From Chitinophaga pollutisoli (lineage in GTDB: Bacteria; Bacteroidota; Bacteroidia; Chitinophagales; Chitinophagaceae): a stretch of 64,000 bases of DNA. Under the pieces are notes generated by a model, which saw only the letters and a list, made by a program, of their open reading frames with translations, was not told where the DNA came from and did not search any database. The DNA is taken from the NCBI RefSeq assembly GCF_038396755.1, contig NZ_CP149822.1, positions 2,604,001 through 2,668,000 of the forward strand, given 5' to 3'. Positions 35,702 through 45,765 of this stretch are shown piece after piece (positions within the stretch are counted from its first letter, which is position 1; every line of letters starts with the position of its first letter). Position numbers and translations under genes: made by a program.

Positions 35702-36865
35702 CTATTCCTCATTTGCACCCAGGTCGAACGTCAGCGAGAACCGCAGGGTGTTCGACAGCGGATTCCGCTGGATGCCCGTACCGGATGGCACCAGGTACGA
35801 GAAGTTCAGGCCGAAAATGTTGTATTTCACACCCACACCGGCGGTAAAGAACTTGCGGTTCCCCTTGGATGCATGCTCGTTGTAATAACCCGCACGAACG
35901 GCGAACAGGTCATTATACCAATATTCCGCACCTACCGAATACATCAGCTCCTGCAACTCTTCCTTGAATCCGCCCGGCGCGTCACCAAAGGAACTGAACA
36001 TCCCTTCCAGCATGCTCTTGTTGGGCAGGTAGGCGGAATCGCCAACGTATTGTACCGACGGCACCATCAGTTTATTAATGTCTGCCGTGAAAGTTACCTT
36101 GTTGTAATCATCGATGCCGATGGTGTACGCCGCGCCCAGGCCGAAGTTGGTAGGCAGAAAATCCTTCTGCGCTGACTGGGTGTAGGAAATACGGTTACCG
36201 ATGTTGGAAATGGAAAGACCGGCGCTGAAGTTGTTCGTCATGCCGTTGTTATTCTCGAAATCCTTCGTGTAAAAGGCGGACAGGTCGGCAGCCACGGCGC
36301 GCCCGGGACGGATGGTCTGGTCGTTGATGGTACCGCTGGCCAGGCTGGAGTGGATGTAACGGAGCGTTACGCCCATTGACCAGTTTTCGCTCAGCTTGCG
36401 TGCATAACCCGCGTCAAAGGCGAACTCCCTGGGGCGGAAGTTACCCAACTCCTGTCCATTATCGGCGCGCATGTCCAGATCGCCCAGGGAAAAGTACCGG
36501 AGAGATCCCCCGATCGCCTGGTTCTCATCAATTTGCGTATACCCTGCCAACTGGGCCAGGAACACATCCTGCACCAGCTCTTTCAGCCAGGGCGTATAAG
36601 TTACCGCTACCGCGGATTTCTGTTTGGCAAAAGGAAGTTTGGAAAGGTTCCAGTATACGGAATTCGCATCCGCGGAAATAGCAACACCCGCGTCGCCCAT
36701 CGCGCCGCTCCTGGCGTCGGGGGATATACGCAGGAAAGGAACAGCCGTGCTGATCACATTTGTCCTACCGTCAACCGGAACGGTAGGGTCAACCTGCGCA
36801 TTTGCATTCATGGTAAGGCAAAGGGAGGAAATGCAAATAACAGCTGTCGAAATCCTGGAAAACAT
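35702..36865 (-). CDS. porV: Type IX secretion system outer membrane protein PorV
   Basis: 387 residues with a signal peptide (about 1-24, ending A-N-A-Q). The mature protein opens with T-A-V-P-F-L-R-I-S-P-D-A-R-S-G-A-M-G-D-A-G-V-A, the PorV hallmark, then shows a FadL-like outer membrane barrel of about 14 strands. PorV carries cargo proteins from the SprA translocon to the PorU sortase on the cell surface. The porU gene lies 117 bases upstream in the same direction and gldJ is divergent from porU, the same neighbourhood as in Flavobacterium. Intact. Confidence 0.95.
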   Translation of the reverse strand: MFSRISTAVICISSLCLTMNANAQVDPTVPVDGRTNVISTAVPFLRISPDARSGAMGDAGVAISADANSVYWNLSKLPFAKQKSAVAVTYTPWLKELVQDVFLAQLAGYTQIDENQAIGGSLRYFSLGDLDMRADNGQELGNFRPREFAFDAGYARKLSENWSMGVTLRYIHSSLASGTINDQTIRPGRAVAADLSAFYTKDFENNNGMTNNFSAGLSISNIGNRISYTQSAQKDFLPTNFGLGAAYTIGIDDYNKVTFTADINKLMVPSVQYVGDSAYLPNKSMLEGMFSSFGDAPGGFKEELQELMYSVGAEYWYNDLFAVRAGYYNEHASKGNRKFFTAGVGVKYNIFGLNFSYLVPSGTGIQRNPLSNTLRFSLTFDLGANEE

Positions 36866-36982
36866 GCAATTCTATTTAGTTAGCTTAAATGTAAAAATAA
36901 TGTCTAATTTATTAAAAGCAATAAACGGGGACCAAAGGCATAATATTATGTGCTCAAATTCATCCATTTTATAATGTACGAA

Positions 36983-39900
36983 TTAATATAATATCATCTT
37001 TCCGCCGTGTATACGTTGGCCGCCCTCCTTTTTGCTCAAGCTGATTTGAAAGAAGTAAATTCCTGGGGTCAGTCTTGCTCCCGAACTGGCGTCTGCATTC
37101 CAAGGTATATCCCCAAAACGGCCGTTGCTCGTATTTATTGTGCCTCTTATCTGCCGCACCGGTTGACCGGCGGCTGTAAAGATACTGATAACGGCGCTTA
37201 CATCCACATTCTCCCACGGGATATCGACCATAAACCGGGTAAAACCCCGGGCCGGATTGGGATAAACCCAGGCCCGGCCGCCTTCTTCCTCCCCGCCCAC
37301 CACAAAATGGAGGGTCCGGGTGGCGGAATTGTTGCGGGTATCCCAGGCCCGGATCGTCAGCGTATGCCTCCCCGGCGAAAGCCCCGCCATGGGAAAAATG
37401 ACCTCCCCTTCCCGCCAGGTGCCCGGCAGGGCGGTATAATAATTATTGAGGATGAAGAATTGCGTGCTGTCGTCGAGCACGGCGGTAAGGTCGTGCCCCG
37501 TGCCGTTGCCCGTCGCGTTGATCCCGGAAATATCCTTCAAATGCAGCAGCAGCGTAGGGGAAGAAGAAGTATGCCCACCATCCCTGAAGCCCCGGTGATC
37601 CATCCAGGCCCCGATCTCCGGGCCTTCTCCATCGGGCTGCACATCCGCCGCCGTACCCGACAGCCGCATCCCCCGCCAGGCGCCGCCTGCATCCGCACCA
37701 GCCGACTGCGCATAAAATCGCATCACGGCACTGGCGCCCGACTGCGACATATCCTTCGGCACCACGAACCCCGTAGCAAAGCGCCCAGCGATCACGGTAT
37801 CGGTGCCGCGGTACAGCACCCTGTCGTCTTCCCCAAAGGCCGCCTGCCGGCTGCCGGGATCGTTGGCGCGGGTGTATTTTATTCCCGGCGCGTCATGTAC
37901 GGTGATGCTTACCCGGCCGTTGAAATTCATCATCACACTACCTCCCGCATCCCGCACGCTGCCTGACAACCGGTAAAAACCCAGCGCTTTCAGCGAATCA
38001 GCGCCATTGGCGGGCTGTCCGTTCACCGAATCGAGGAACACGCGCTGCTGCGGAAAAGCGATCGCCATCGCCGGATCACCCAGCAGCTGAAACTTCCGGT
38101 TATTGACCACATCGCCCGACTGCGCGTAGGTCGCATTTTTGGCGCGCATGGCGCCTTCACCGAGGAGCGGCATTTTGCCGGAAGCGTTTGGCCGGAGCGC
38201 TTCACGGAAATAATTCGCATTCATCACTTTATTGGAAGCTGCCAGCACAGCCCTGGTGGTCGTCAGCAGGGCGATGGCGCCGCCGGTTTCGCGGAGCAGC
38301 AATTGCCCGCCCAGCGGCGAAATCTCCGGCTGGTCATAAGGACCAAAATCGCAGGTAGCGGTGATCAGCAAGGGCGGCCTGTCGCTGTTTTCCCATTCAG
38401 CGGCGGAAGCTTCGCTCAAAACCGCTTCTTCCGCCAGCCGCAAGGCACTGCCGTGGCCGCTGTAATTCCAGATGAGGTTGCCGGCGTTCATCCGCTGGCG
38501 GATGGCGTCGTTTACCGCGGGGTAACGGCTGCCGGAGGAACTGGAGACCTGCGGAAATGCATCGAGGTATATTTTTTGAATATGGAAGCCAGGCGTTTCC
38601 TCCGCCACCATCTCCGCAACCATTTCCGCATCCTCGAAATGGAGATTGCCATCTTCATCGTCGGCCGCGAAAGTCAGCTCCTGCCGCCAGGCTCCAAAGG
38701 TCCGGGGCGATTCGTATCGAATGATTTTATTCACAACCGCTTCCGATTCTTCCGTGGTTGTCACGGGCAGCCGGCCCACGGCCACATCCAGGAGGGAACC
38801 AGGGCGGGAGATATCGTCGCTATCGTCGAGGAAACCGTAAAAATCGTCGGTAGGATGGGTATTTAAACCATGCAGGGACGCAGGGCTTTGCCAGACGGGC
38901 ACTTTCTCCGGATCTGCTTTTTTATATTGATAATCAGCACGGCCCATCAGCAGCACAAATCGCAGCGACTTCCGGTCGTAATGCATTTTGAGGAAATCCC
39001 TCAGCGCAGCTGGCTCCGCGATGCCGCTGCCGAACTCGTTCCAGATAAGGGTTGTAGGAACGCAGGCCACGCTCAGCCCGGTGTGTTCCCTTCGCCATGC
39101 CGCCAGTTTTTCTGCCTGCGGCTGGAATGCCGGCGGGCTGATGATGAGCATCTGCGCCGGCGCCTGCCCGTGCAGATTCTGGTTCGCAACCGGCCCGAGA
39201 TAATCCGGCGCGGGAAGCCCCCGGGCCTGAATGCCACGAATTCTCTCAATTTCTCCGCCTCGCGGGAAAACCGAAGCTCATTATTAATAAGAATTGCCGG
39301 CACTTGCACGGGTTGCAGCGGATCAGAAACGTCCCAAACGCGCGTGCTTTCATCAGCGCCCATAATCGCGAATCCCTTAATGCTTCCGGGGCCTGTATCT
39401 TTTCCATCCCGGAAAAGCAATGCACCCGTTGCCGGGAGCCTTAGCGGGGCGCGGCCTTCAACGGTATAATAATCCAGCCATCCCTGTGCGCTTGCGTTTC
39501 CCGCAAAGGAGATCGTGAAAACGGCGGCGGGCCCAACCGGATACGCACCGCTGGCCGTGGAAGCGTAGGTATCGAAGATATTTCCAGGCACGGGCGGCGG
39601 GTAGAGCGTTCCCAGGACCTGCCCGCCCGCGGAGATATCGAATTTGACGGCGGAAGACGAGCGCGCCGCGGCACGCACTTTCAAAACCGCCTCCGAAAGG
39701 TTGTCCGGTATGACGATGGGGTACTTACGCACGAGGGCGTCTTCCGGGAGCGACGAAAAGCGGTCACCGAACCATTCCCTGCCGCCTGACAATATATTAT
39801 GCCGGTCCGTTTCATACACTTCGCGGTAATCATAGTCTTGCTGGAAAGTATTGACCGCCGGGCCGGCGGGATCTTGCGTTATACGGCTACCGCCGCTGCC

Positions 39901-40368
39901 GAGTGTAATAAAATAAACGGTGGAATCGGCGTAGAGATGCCTTTGGTGTTCCCAGGCCCCGGCGGCATATCGCCAGCGGAGGGGGCCGGGGGCGTAAAAT
40001 AAAATATAGTCCGTGCCGTTTAAGATACCGTCGCCCCCGTCGGCCACTGCGATGGCGGTTTCGGGGAGGTCGTCGGGCCGGGGGATGGCATTATCTTCCG
40101 GGATCATGGCGCCGCCGGAGCCGAAGAGGCGGACGGCGGCGGAGGGTTTTCCTTCCGCGGCAAGTCCCCAGGCCTGGAGTTGCTGCACGGAAATGCGGTA
40201 CACCCCTGCCCGTGGGACGGATATCTTCCGCCAATCGCCATCCGCCAATACCGACCGGTTGGCGTATCGCTGCGCCGCCGCGTTCAGGGCGGGGAGCAGG
40301 CAGATTACCAGGGCGAAGAACCTCTTTTTCCGGGGGCGGTGAGCATAAAGGTGGAAAGCTTGTATCAT
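36983..40368 (-). pseudogene. porU: Type IX secretion system sortase PorU, frame broken at a C5/G5 run
   Basis: Two overlapping frames (40368-39073 and 39151-36983) make one PorU of about 1,128 residues. The first has a signal peptide and beta-rich N-terminal domain; the second has the C25 peptidase core with catalytic His in N-Y-S-G-H-G-S and Cys in A-T-C-D-F-G-P-Y, then a C-terminal sorting-like domain (V-Y-P-N-P-A-R-G-F). The frames meet at five G (plus-strand C at 39218-39222); one more G gives R-P-G-G-L-P-A-P-D-Y-L-G and a continuous protein. PorU cuts the C-terminal signal of cargo and attaches it to the surface. Because the rest of the system is intact, a sequence error is likelier than loss. 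Confidence 0.9.
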
Positions 40369-40516
40369 ACAAACCTAATATATATCAGGGAGTTTCACAA
40401 CGCCCGTTACAAGCATCTGTTTACAGATTATTTATTTTTTCTATAAAATAAAAAGAATTACATTTGCGTTTACCTATTTGAATACCTAAATTGTATCGAT
40501 CAAAAGCTGTTATCGC

Positions 40517-42067
40517 ATGCACAGATTAACCTCCTTATCCTTGATTGTAGGCGCCGGCGTAATGCTGTCGATGTCTGCCTGCAGCAAGAACGGCGGCGGG
40601 CTGTTCGGAAAGAAGAAAGAATCTTCTTCCGCTACGGGCTGGAATTATAACGACCCGAAAATGGGTGGTTTCTCCGTTGCCAAGAGCAAGGACCAGTTCA
40701 CTGGTCCCGGACTTGTTTTCGTTCAGGGCGGTACGTTCGCCATGGGCGCCACGGAGCAGGATGTGATGGGCGACTGGAACAATATCCCCCGCCGTATTAC
40801 GGTATCGTCGTTTTATATCGACGAAAACGAAGTTTCCAACGTAAACTACCGCGAGTACCTGTACTGGCTCAACCGTGTATACGGGGAATCTTTCCCGGAT
40901 GTATACCGCGGCGCGCTGCCCGACTCCCTGGTTTGGCGTAGCGAGCTGGCTTACAACGAGCCCCTGGTGGAGTATTACTTCCGTCACCCCGCGTACAACG
41001 ACTATCCGGTGGTAGGTGTTTCCTGGAAACAGGCGACCGACTATGCCAAATGGCGTTCCAACCGTGTAAACGAAAAGCTCCTCATGGACGCGGGCCTGCT
41101 TTCCCAGGCGGATATCATGAACCAGGCCGACGATAACACGTTCGATTCCAAATCTTACCTCGCAGGCCTGTACGAAGGCACGCCCGGCAAGATGACCAAA
41201 TCCGCCAAGAAACAATTCGCCAACCCCGACGGCTCTCCCCGCGGCGCGCAGTTCGAAGACGGTATCATGTTGCCGGCCTATCGCCTGCCCACGGAAGCCG
41301 AATGGGAATATGCAGCGCTCGGATATATCGGCCAGAACCCGAATCCTTCCAAGAAAGAAGGCAAACGCGGTGAAGAGCTGATCCTGAACAAACAGATTTA
41401 CTCCTGGGGCACCAACAACGCAGGCCTCCGCGATATCCGCCGCGGCAACTGGCAGGGTCAGTTCCTGGCGAACTTCAAGCGTGGTTCCGGTGACAACATG
41501 GGTATGGCAGGCGGCCTGAACGACCGTGCTTCTATCCCCGGTCCCGTTCGTTCCTTCTTCCCCAACAACTTCGGCGTGTACAACATGTCGGGTAACGTAA
41601 GCGAATGGGTGCAGGACGTTTACAGGCCGTTGACCACCATTGATGGCGACGACTTCAACTACTTCCGCGGTAATAAATTCCAGACGATTTATCAGAATGC
41701 AGACAAGGAGTTCGAAAAAGACAGCCTGGGTACGCTGAAAATGCGTGATGTAACGGATGAAGAATCCGCCAGCCGTCTGAACTACCAGAAAGGCGACGTA
41801 ATCAACTACCTCGATGGTGACAGCCTGTCGCTGGTGGAATATGGTTACGGCGTAACTACGCTGATCAACGATAAATCCCGTGTAATCAAAGGTGGTAGCT
41901 GGAACGACCGTGCATACTGGCTTTCTCCCGGCACCCGCCGTTACATGCAGGAAGATATGGCGACCAACACCGTAGGTTTCCGTTGTGCGATGGACCGTGT
42001 GGGCAGCCCTGAAGGGAACAAGTTTAAAACGGGTCAGGTTTTCCGCGCCCAGCGCCAGAAACGCTAA
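40517..42067 (+). CDS. gldJ: Gliding motility/type IX secretion lipoprotein GldJ
   Basis: 516 residues with a lipobox (L-S-M-S-A-C near residue 21) and a formylglycine-generating-enzyme-like (SUMF1) fold from about 68 to 495: G-P-G-L-V-F-V-Q-G-G-T-F-A-M-G near 68, P-T-E-A-E-W-E-Y-A-A near 255, N-M-S-G-N-V-S-E-W-V-Q-D near 355 and V-I-K-G-G-S-W-N-D-R near 455. GldJ is needed for gliding and type IX secretion and stabilises GldK. GldK has a similar fold; the large size and the place next to porU and porV favour GldJ. It is divergent from porU across 148 bases and ends at a strong terminator. Confidence 0.9.
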   Translation: MHRLTSLSLIVGAGVMLSMSACSKNGGGLFGKKKESSSATGWNYNDPKMGGFSVAKSKDQFTGPGLVFVQGGTFAMGATEQDVMGDWNNIPRRITVSSFYIDENEVSNVNYREYLYWLNRVYGESFPDVYRGALPDSLVWRSELAYNEPLVEYYFRHPAYNDYPVVGVSWKQATDYAKWRSNRVNEKLLMDAGLLSQADIMNQADDNTFDSKSYLAGLYEGTPGKMTKSAKKQFANPDGSPRGAQFEDGIMLPAYRLPTEAEWEYAALGYIGQNPNPSKKEGKRGEELILNKQIYSWGTNNAGLRDIRRGNWQGQFLANFKRGSGDNMGMAGGLNDRASIPGPVRSFFPNNFGVYNMSGNVSEWVQDVYRPLTTIDGDDFNYFRGNKFQTIYQNADKEFEKDSLGTLKMRDVTDEESASRLNYQKGDVINYLDGDSLSLVEYGYGVTTLINDKSRVIKGGSWNDRAYWLSPGTRRYMQEDMATNTVGFRCAMDRVGSPEGNKFKTGQVFRAQRQKR

Positions 42068-42087
42068 TCCGCTCTTATAGCATACAA

Positions 42088-42118
42088 GAAAAAGGCTGAC
42101 CGAATGGTCAGCCTTTTT
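42088..42118. terminator. Bidirectional terminator after gldJ
   Basis: Perfect AAAAGGCTGACC / GGTCAGCCTTTT around GAAT, then T run. Convergent bcp-like gene ends at 42157. Confidence 0.85.
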
Positions 42119-42156
42119 TATTTCGCATTTTCCCTGGTTGGGAAAAGAAAGGAAGA

Positions 42157-43413
42157 TTATTTCTTTTTAGCCTTGGCTTTCGGAGCGGGTTTCGCTTTGG
42201 CGGCGGCTTTTTTAACTACCGGTTTTGCTTTAGCAGCAGCTTTCTTCGCAACCGGTTTCGTTTTAACAGCAGCTTTCCTGGCTACCGGTTTCGCTTTAGC
42301 AGCGGCTTTCTTCGCTACAGGCTTTGCTTTACCAGCGGCCTTTTTAACAGCGGGTTTTGCCTTAACAGCGGCTTTTTTAGCAACAGGTTTTGCTTTGGCT
42401 GCGGCCTTTTTAGCTACGGGTTTCGCTTTAACTGCAGCTTTTTTAGCAACAGGTTTTGCTTTGGCTGTGGCCTTTTTAGCTACGGGCTTTGCTTTAACTG
42501 CGGCTTTCCTGGCTACGGGTTTCGCTTTAGTAGCGGCTTTCTTCGCAACCGGCTTTGCTTTAACGGCTGCCTTCTTCGCAACCGGTTTCGCTTTAACCGC
42601 AGCTTTCTTGGCTACAGGTTTCGCTTTAACTGCGGCTTTCTTTGCAGCGGGCTTCGCTTTGGCGGCAGCTTTTTTAGGAGCAGGCGCTGCTTTGGCGGCA
42701 GGTTTCTTCGCTGCGGGTTTCGCTTTGGCGGCAGCTTTTTTAGGAGCGGGTGCTGCTTTGGCTGCAGGCTTCTTCGCTGCAATCTTAGGCTCGGCTTTCT
42801 TTTCAACGGGAGCCACCTTGGCAGGAGCTTTCTTTTTCACTGCTTTCTTTGCGGGAGCAGGAGCAACCGGTTCGGCGGCAGGTGGGGCGGCCACGGGAGC
42901 GGCGGCTTCTTCTTTTTCTTCAGCTTTCACATCTACCCAGCCGTCGGTATGACCTTCCCAAAGCTCGATGATCTCGCGGGCATGGTCGCCGGTGTCGGGT
43001 TTCTCGATGATGTGGGCTACTACGCCGTTTTCATCGATGAGGAAAGTGGTGCGATGGGTGCCGTCGTAAGTGCGGCCCATGAATGTCTTTTCACCCCAAA
43101 CGCCATACGCGTTCAGAATTTCGTGACTGGTATCCACGAGGATGGGGAAAGGCAGTTCGTACTTGTCGCTAAATTTCTTGTGGCTTTGCTCGTCGTCCTC
43201 GCTGACGCCGACCACGGCATACCCTCTGCCCAGGAGCTGGGAGTGGTGATCGCGGAGATTGCAGGCCTGGGTTGTACAGCCCGGCGTCATGTCGTGCGGG
43301 TAAAAATAGAGGATTACTTTCTTTCCTCTGAAATCGGCCAGCGATACGGTGTTACCATGCTGGTCCACGGCGGAGAAATCAGGGGCGCTTACCCCAGGTT
43401 GCAGATGCGTCAT
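42157..43413 (-). CDS. bcp: Bcp-type thiol peroxidase fused to a histone-H1-like Lys/Ala/Pro tail
   Basis: 418 residues in two parts. Residues 1 to about 160 are a normal Bcp/PrxQ peroxiredoxin with the peroxidatic Cys46 and resolving Cys51 in M-T-P-G-C-T-T-Q-A-C. After an acidic Ala/Pro linker (about 165-187), residues 188 to 418 are almost only Lys, Ala, Pro and Val, arranged as about fifteen 11-residue repeats of the KPVAKKAAVKA type. Such tails occur in histone H1 and in bacterial DNA-binding proteins like AlgP and HctB. The likely result is a peroxidase held on DNA or RNA. The gene starts 7 bases after an M23 peptidase gene. The frame is open through the whole tail, so the fusion is not a frameshift product. 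Confidence 0.92.
   Translation of the reverse strand: MTHLQPGVSAPDFSAVDQHGNTVSLADFRGKKVILYFYPHDMTPGCTTQACNLRDHHSQLLGRGYAVVGVSEDDEQSHKKFSDKYELPFPILVDTSHEILNAYGVWGEKTFMGRTYDGTHRTTFLIDENGVVAHIIEKPDTGDHAREIIELWEGHTDGWVDVKAEEKEEAAAPVAAPPAAEPVAPAPAKKAVKKKAPAKVAPVEKKAEPKIAAKKPAAKAAPAPKKAAAKAKPAAKKPAAKAAPAPKKAAAKAKPAAKKAAVKAKPVAKKAAVKAKPVAKKAAVKAKPVAKKAATKAKPVARKAAVKAKPVAKKATAKAKPVAKKAAVKAKPVAKKAAAKAKPVAKKAAVKAKPAVKKAAGKAKPVAKKAAAKAKPVARKAAVKTKPVAKKAAAKAKPVVKKAAAKAKPAPKAKAKKK
42160..42790 (-). repeat. 33-bp coding tandem repeat (KPVAKKAAVKA units) in the bcp-like gene
   Basis: About fifteen 33-base units with alternating synonymous choices and a few amino acid variants (KPVARKAAVKA, KPVVKKAAAKA, KPAVKKAAGKA), preceded by two longer units with A-A-P-A-P-K-K. 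Confidence 0.88.
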
Positions 43414-43420
43414 GGTTTTA

Positions 43421-45115
43421 CTAGCGTTTAAACGTCAAAGTATATGTGGATGAGTTATTGGCAATGTCCGTCACGGTGAGCGTAAGGGTGTGCGTCCCCG
43501 GAGGGCAATGTTTATCAAAATTATAAGAAACTACGTTACTTTTCCTCGAAAACCGCAACCATTTTCCATCCAGTTCCGCGCGGTAGGATTTGATCCCGCT
43601 TCCGTCGCTCATGCTGAATGCGATCCGCCCTGCGCCGCTGAGGTTCGCGTTTTGCTTCACCCCGCCCAGCACGGTGATCTTCGGCGCGATGGTATCCACC
43701 ATCAGCTGGAAATCCCCCAGGTCCCGCGAGCTCCCGCGATACCAGCCGTCTGCCTCAGGCGCGGCCGCCGTCACACTTTCCCCGAACCCCTTGCGCTGCA
43801 AAACCATATGATCCCGCAAATGCTCAGGCACGGGGCGCGTTGGCTTTATCCGCAAACTGAAGCCCGCATGCAGCGGCACCAGCGCCGAATGCAGCCGGTA
43901 GATATTCGAATAACCCGCGGCAGACGCGATCTCCGAATACCGGAAACACAACTCGTCGTACAGCGAGCCCTCATCCAGGCTGAATTCCACCTGGTTGTTC
44001 TCGAAAATGTTCATCGACTCGGGGAACATCCGGTTGGCGCAGTTCGCCGGTGACGAAGCACCGCCGCTCTGCTGCAGCGAGATCTTTACATCGCTGTAGT
44101 TCCCGTAAGCGTCCGTTACGCGCACCGTTACCGGGTGCGCCTTTCCGTCCGACAAATCAATCACCCCGTCGCCGCCTTCTTCTTTGTAAATATCGAGCTG
44201 GTTACCCGGCAGCGAAAACAGCAGCTGCACATACGGACCGCCGCCTTTCTTCATTTTATAATCGATGTGGGCGTTGAGGTACCGCGTTTCGTCGTAGCCG
44301 ATATTGTCGAGCTGGAAACCGAGGTCCACCGCGCCGTCGCGGATGAGCATGGCTTCGTAGATGCCGTTGGGGTTGGGGGAATTGCTTTGCCTGTCCAGCG
44401 CGCTGACGCCCAGGCTCACCTTGTCGGTGGGCATTTGCACGAGGGGCCGCGTGGCGGCGTATTTACCGTCTTTTCCCCGGCGAACGGGCACCGTCACCGG
44501 CGTTTGTTCGAAAATGCTCTTGTTGCGGTCGTAAATCACGATGCGGGAGATTTCCGGATCTCGCGTATCGGGAATATTGAAACCGAAGAGCATGCCGTTC
44601 AGGGGCTTTTCCGTTTGGGTGTCGCGGATTTCGAAGTGGAGGTGCGGGCCCGCGGAACCGCCGGTATTGCCGCTCCAGGCAACGAACTGGCCTTTGGTGA
44701 CCGGGAACATGTCCGGCGGGATGGTGAGATCTACGGCCCAGCTTTCCTTTTCGTATTGCTGGCGCTCGATATATGCTTCGAGTTGTGGAAAGAATTTATT
44801 GAGGTGGGCGTACACCGTCGTGTAGCCATTGGGATGGGTGATGTAAAGCACGTTGCCGAAGCCGGTGTGCGACACGCCGATCCGGCTCACATAACCTTCC
44901 GCCGCGGCGTGAACGGGGAGGTTCTCGCGTTGCTGTGTCTTGAGGTCGAGGCCGGAATGGAAGTGATTGGGCCGCAGTTCGCCGAAATTACCGGCAAGTT
45001 CAATGGGAACGTTCAGCGGGTTTCTGAAATAGCCTTTCGGGTAATGTTTCTCCGGCAATGACTGCGCCTGCACGAGCTGCGGGAGCATGAGCAAGAGAGC
45101 TATCGTTCTTTTCAT
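43421..45115 (-). CDS. M23 family metallopeptidase, secreted
   Basis: 564 residues from the ATG at 45115 (MKRTIALLLMLPQLVQAQ), with a signal peptide cut near 18; an upstream in-frame ATG at 45196 would bury it. The M23 (lysostaphin/LytM) domain sits near the N-terminus (about 28-185) and has all zinc ligands: H-F-H-S-G-L-D (about 52-58) and H-L-H-F-E (about 156-160). It should cut peptidoglycan cross-bridges. The C-terminal 350 residues are beta-rich, Ig-like, and of unknown role. Contrast with the EnvC-like gene at 30.5 kb, which lacks these ligands. The bcp-like gene follows after 7 bases. Confidence 0.93.
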   Translation of the reverse strand: MKRTIALLLMLPQLVQAQSLPEKHYPKGYFRNPLNVPIELAGNFGELRPNHFHSGLDLKTQQRENLPVHAAAEGYVSRIGVSHTGFGNVLYITHPNGYTTVYAHLNKFFPQLEAYIERQQYEKESWAVDLTIPPDMFPVTKGQFVAWSGNTGGSAGPHLHFEIRDTQTEKPLNGMLFGFNIPDTRDPEISRIVIYDRNKSIFEQTPVTVPVRRGKDGKYAATRPLVQMPTDKVSLGVSALDRQSNSPNPNGIYEAMLIRDGAVDLGFQLDNIGYDETRYLNAHIDYKMKKGGGPYVQLLFSLPGNQLDIYKEEGGDGVIDLSDGKAHPVTVRVTDAYGNYSDVKISLQQSGGASSPANCANRMFPESMNIFENNQVEFSLDEGSLYDELCFRYSEIASAAGYSNIYRLHSALVPLHAGFSLRIKPTRPVPEHLRDHMVLQRKGFGESVTAAAPEADGWYRGSSRDLGDFQLMVDTIAPKITVLGGVKQNANLSGAGRIAFSMSDGSGIKSYRAELDGKWLRFSRKSNVVSYNFDKHCPPGTHTLTLTVTDIANNSSTYTLTFKR

Positions 45116-45242
45116 CGTGCAAATGTAATGGTTAAAGGATAGCCGGAAGGCGGCAATCCATGATTGACAGCGAATTAACATATTTTTTGCCAACAACTGT
45201 GCCGTTTTCCTTAATTTCCATTTACCAAAACCAATCTTCTTT

Positions 45243-45650
45243 ATGAGCTACCCGATACAAGAGATCCAGGGGATCGGCCCCAACTACGCAGGCAAACTGC
45301 AAGGCATCGGCATCGACACCGTGGCGAAGTTGCTGGAAGACGGCCGGCAGAAAAGCGGAAGGTCCCGCATCGCGGCATCCACCGGCATTCCCGAAACACT
45401 GATACTGACATGGGTGAACCATGCAGACCTTATGCGCCTCAACGGCGTGGGCGACCAGTTCGCCGAGCTGCTCGAAGCGGCGGGCGTGGACACCGTGAAG
45501 GAATTGCGGAACCGGAATGCGGAAAACCTGCACGCCAAAGTGTATGAACTGAACCAGCTGAAGAACCTCAGCGGCCGGGCGCCTTCGCTGGCGGAAATCC
45601 AGTCCATGATCGATCAGGCGAAAGACCTGGAGCCCGCCATTTCCTACTAA
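45243..45650 (+). CDS. DUF4332 helix-hairpin-helix protein
   Basis: 135 residues made of two helix-hairpin-helix pairs: I-Q-G-I-G-P-N-Y-A-G-K-L (about 8-19) and L-N-G-V-G-D-Q-F-A-E-L-L (about 66-77). DUF4332 proteins resemble the HhH domains of DNA-processing enzymes and are thought to bind DNA, but no activity is known. Single gene with its own terminator; the upstream region is shared with the divergent M23 gene. Confidence 0.88.
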   Translation: MSYPIQEIQGIGPNYAGKLQGIGIDTVAKLLEDGRQKSGRSRIAASTGIPETLILTWVNHADLMRLNGVGDQFAELLEAAGVDTVKELRNRNAENLHAKVYELNQLKNLSGRAPSLAEIQSMIDQAKDLEPAISY

Positions 45651-45671
45651 CCTTCATTACAGCAAAAAATG

Positions 45672-45706
45672 CCAAGGGCGAGGATCATTCCCCGCCCTTG
45701 TTTATT
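45672..45706 (+). terminator. Rho-independent terminator after DUF4332 gene
   Basis: Stem CAAGGGCG / CGCCCTTG with extra pairs inside the loop, then TTTATTTTAT. Confidence 0.75.
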
Positions 45707-45765
45707 TTATAGGGATTAGCGGTTACTGTTTTTTTAACCTAATTTAGACACCGCAAAAAAGACGC

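Noticed and set aside
42104..42952. Plus-strand frame of 282 codons rich in Ala/Phe/Leu
   Set aside because: It is the mirror of the Lys/Ala tail repeats of the bcp-like gene; the opposite strand of a repeat stays open without being a gene.
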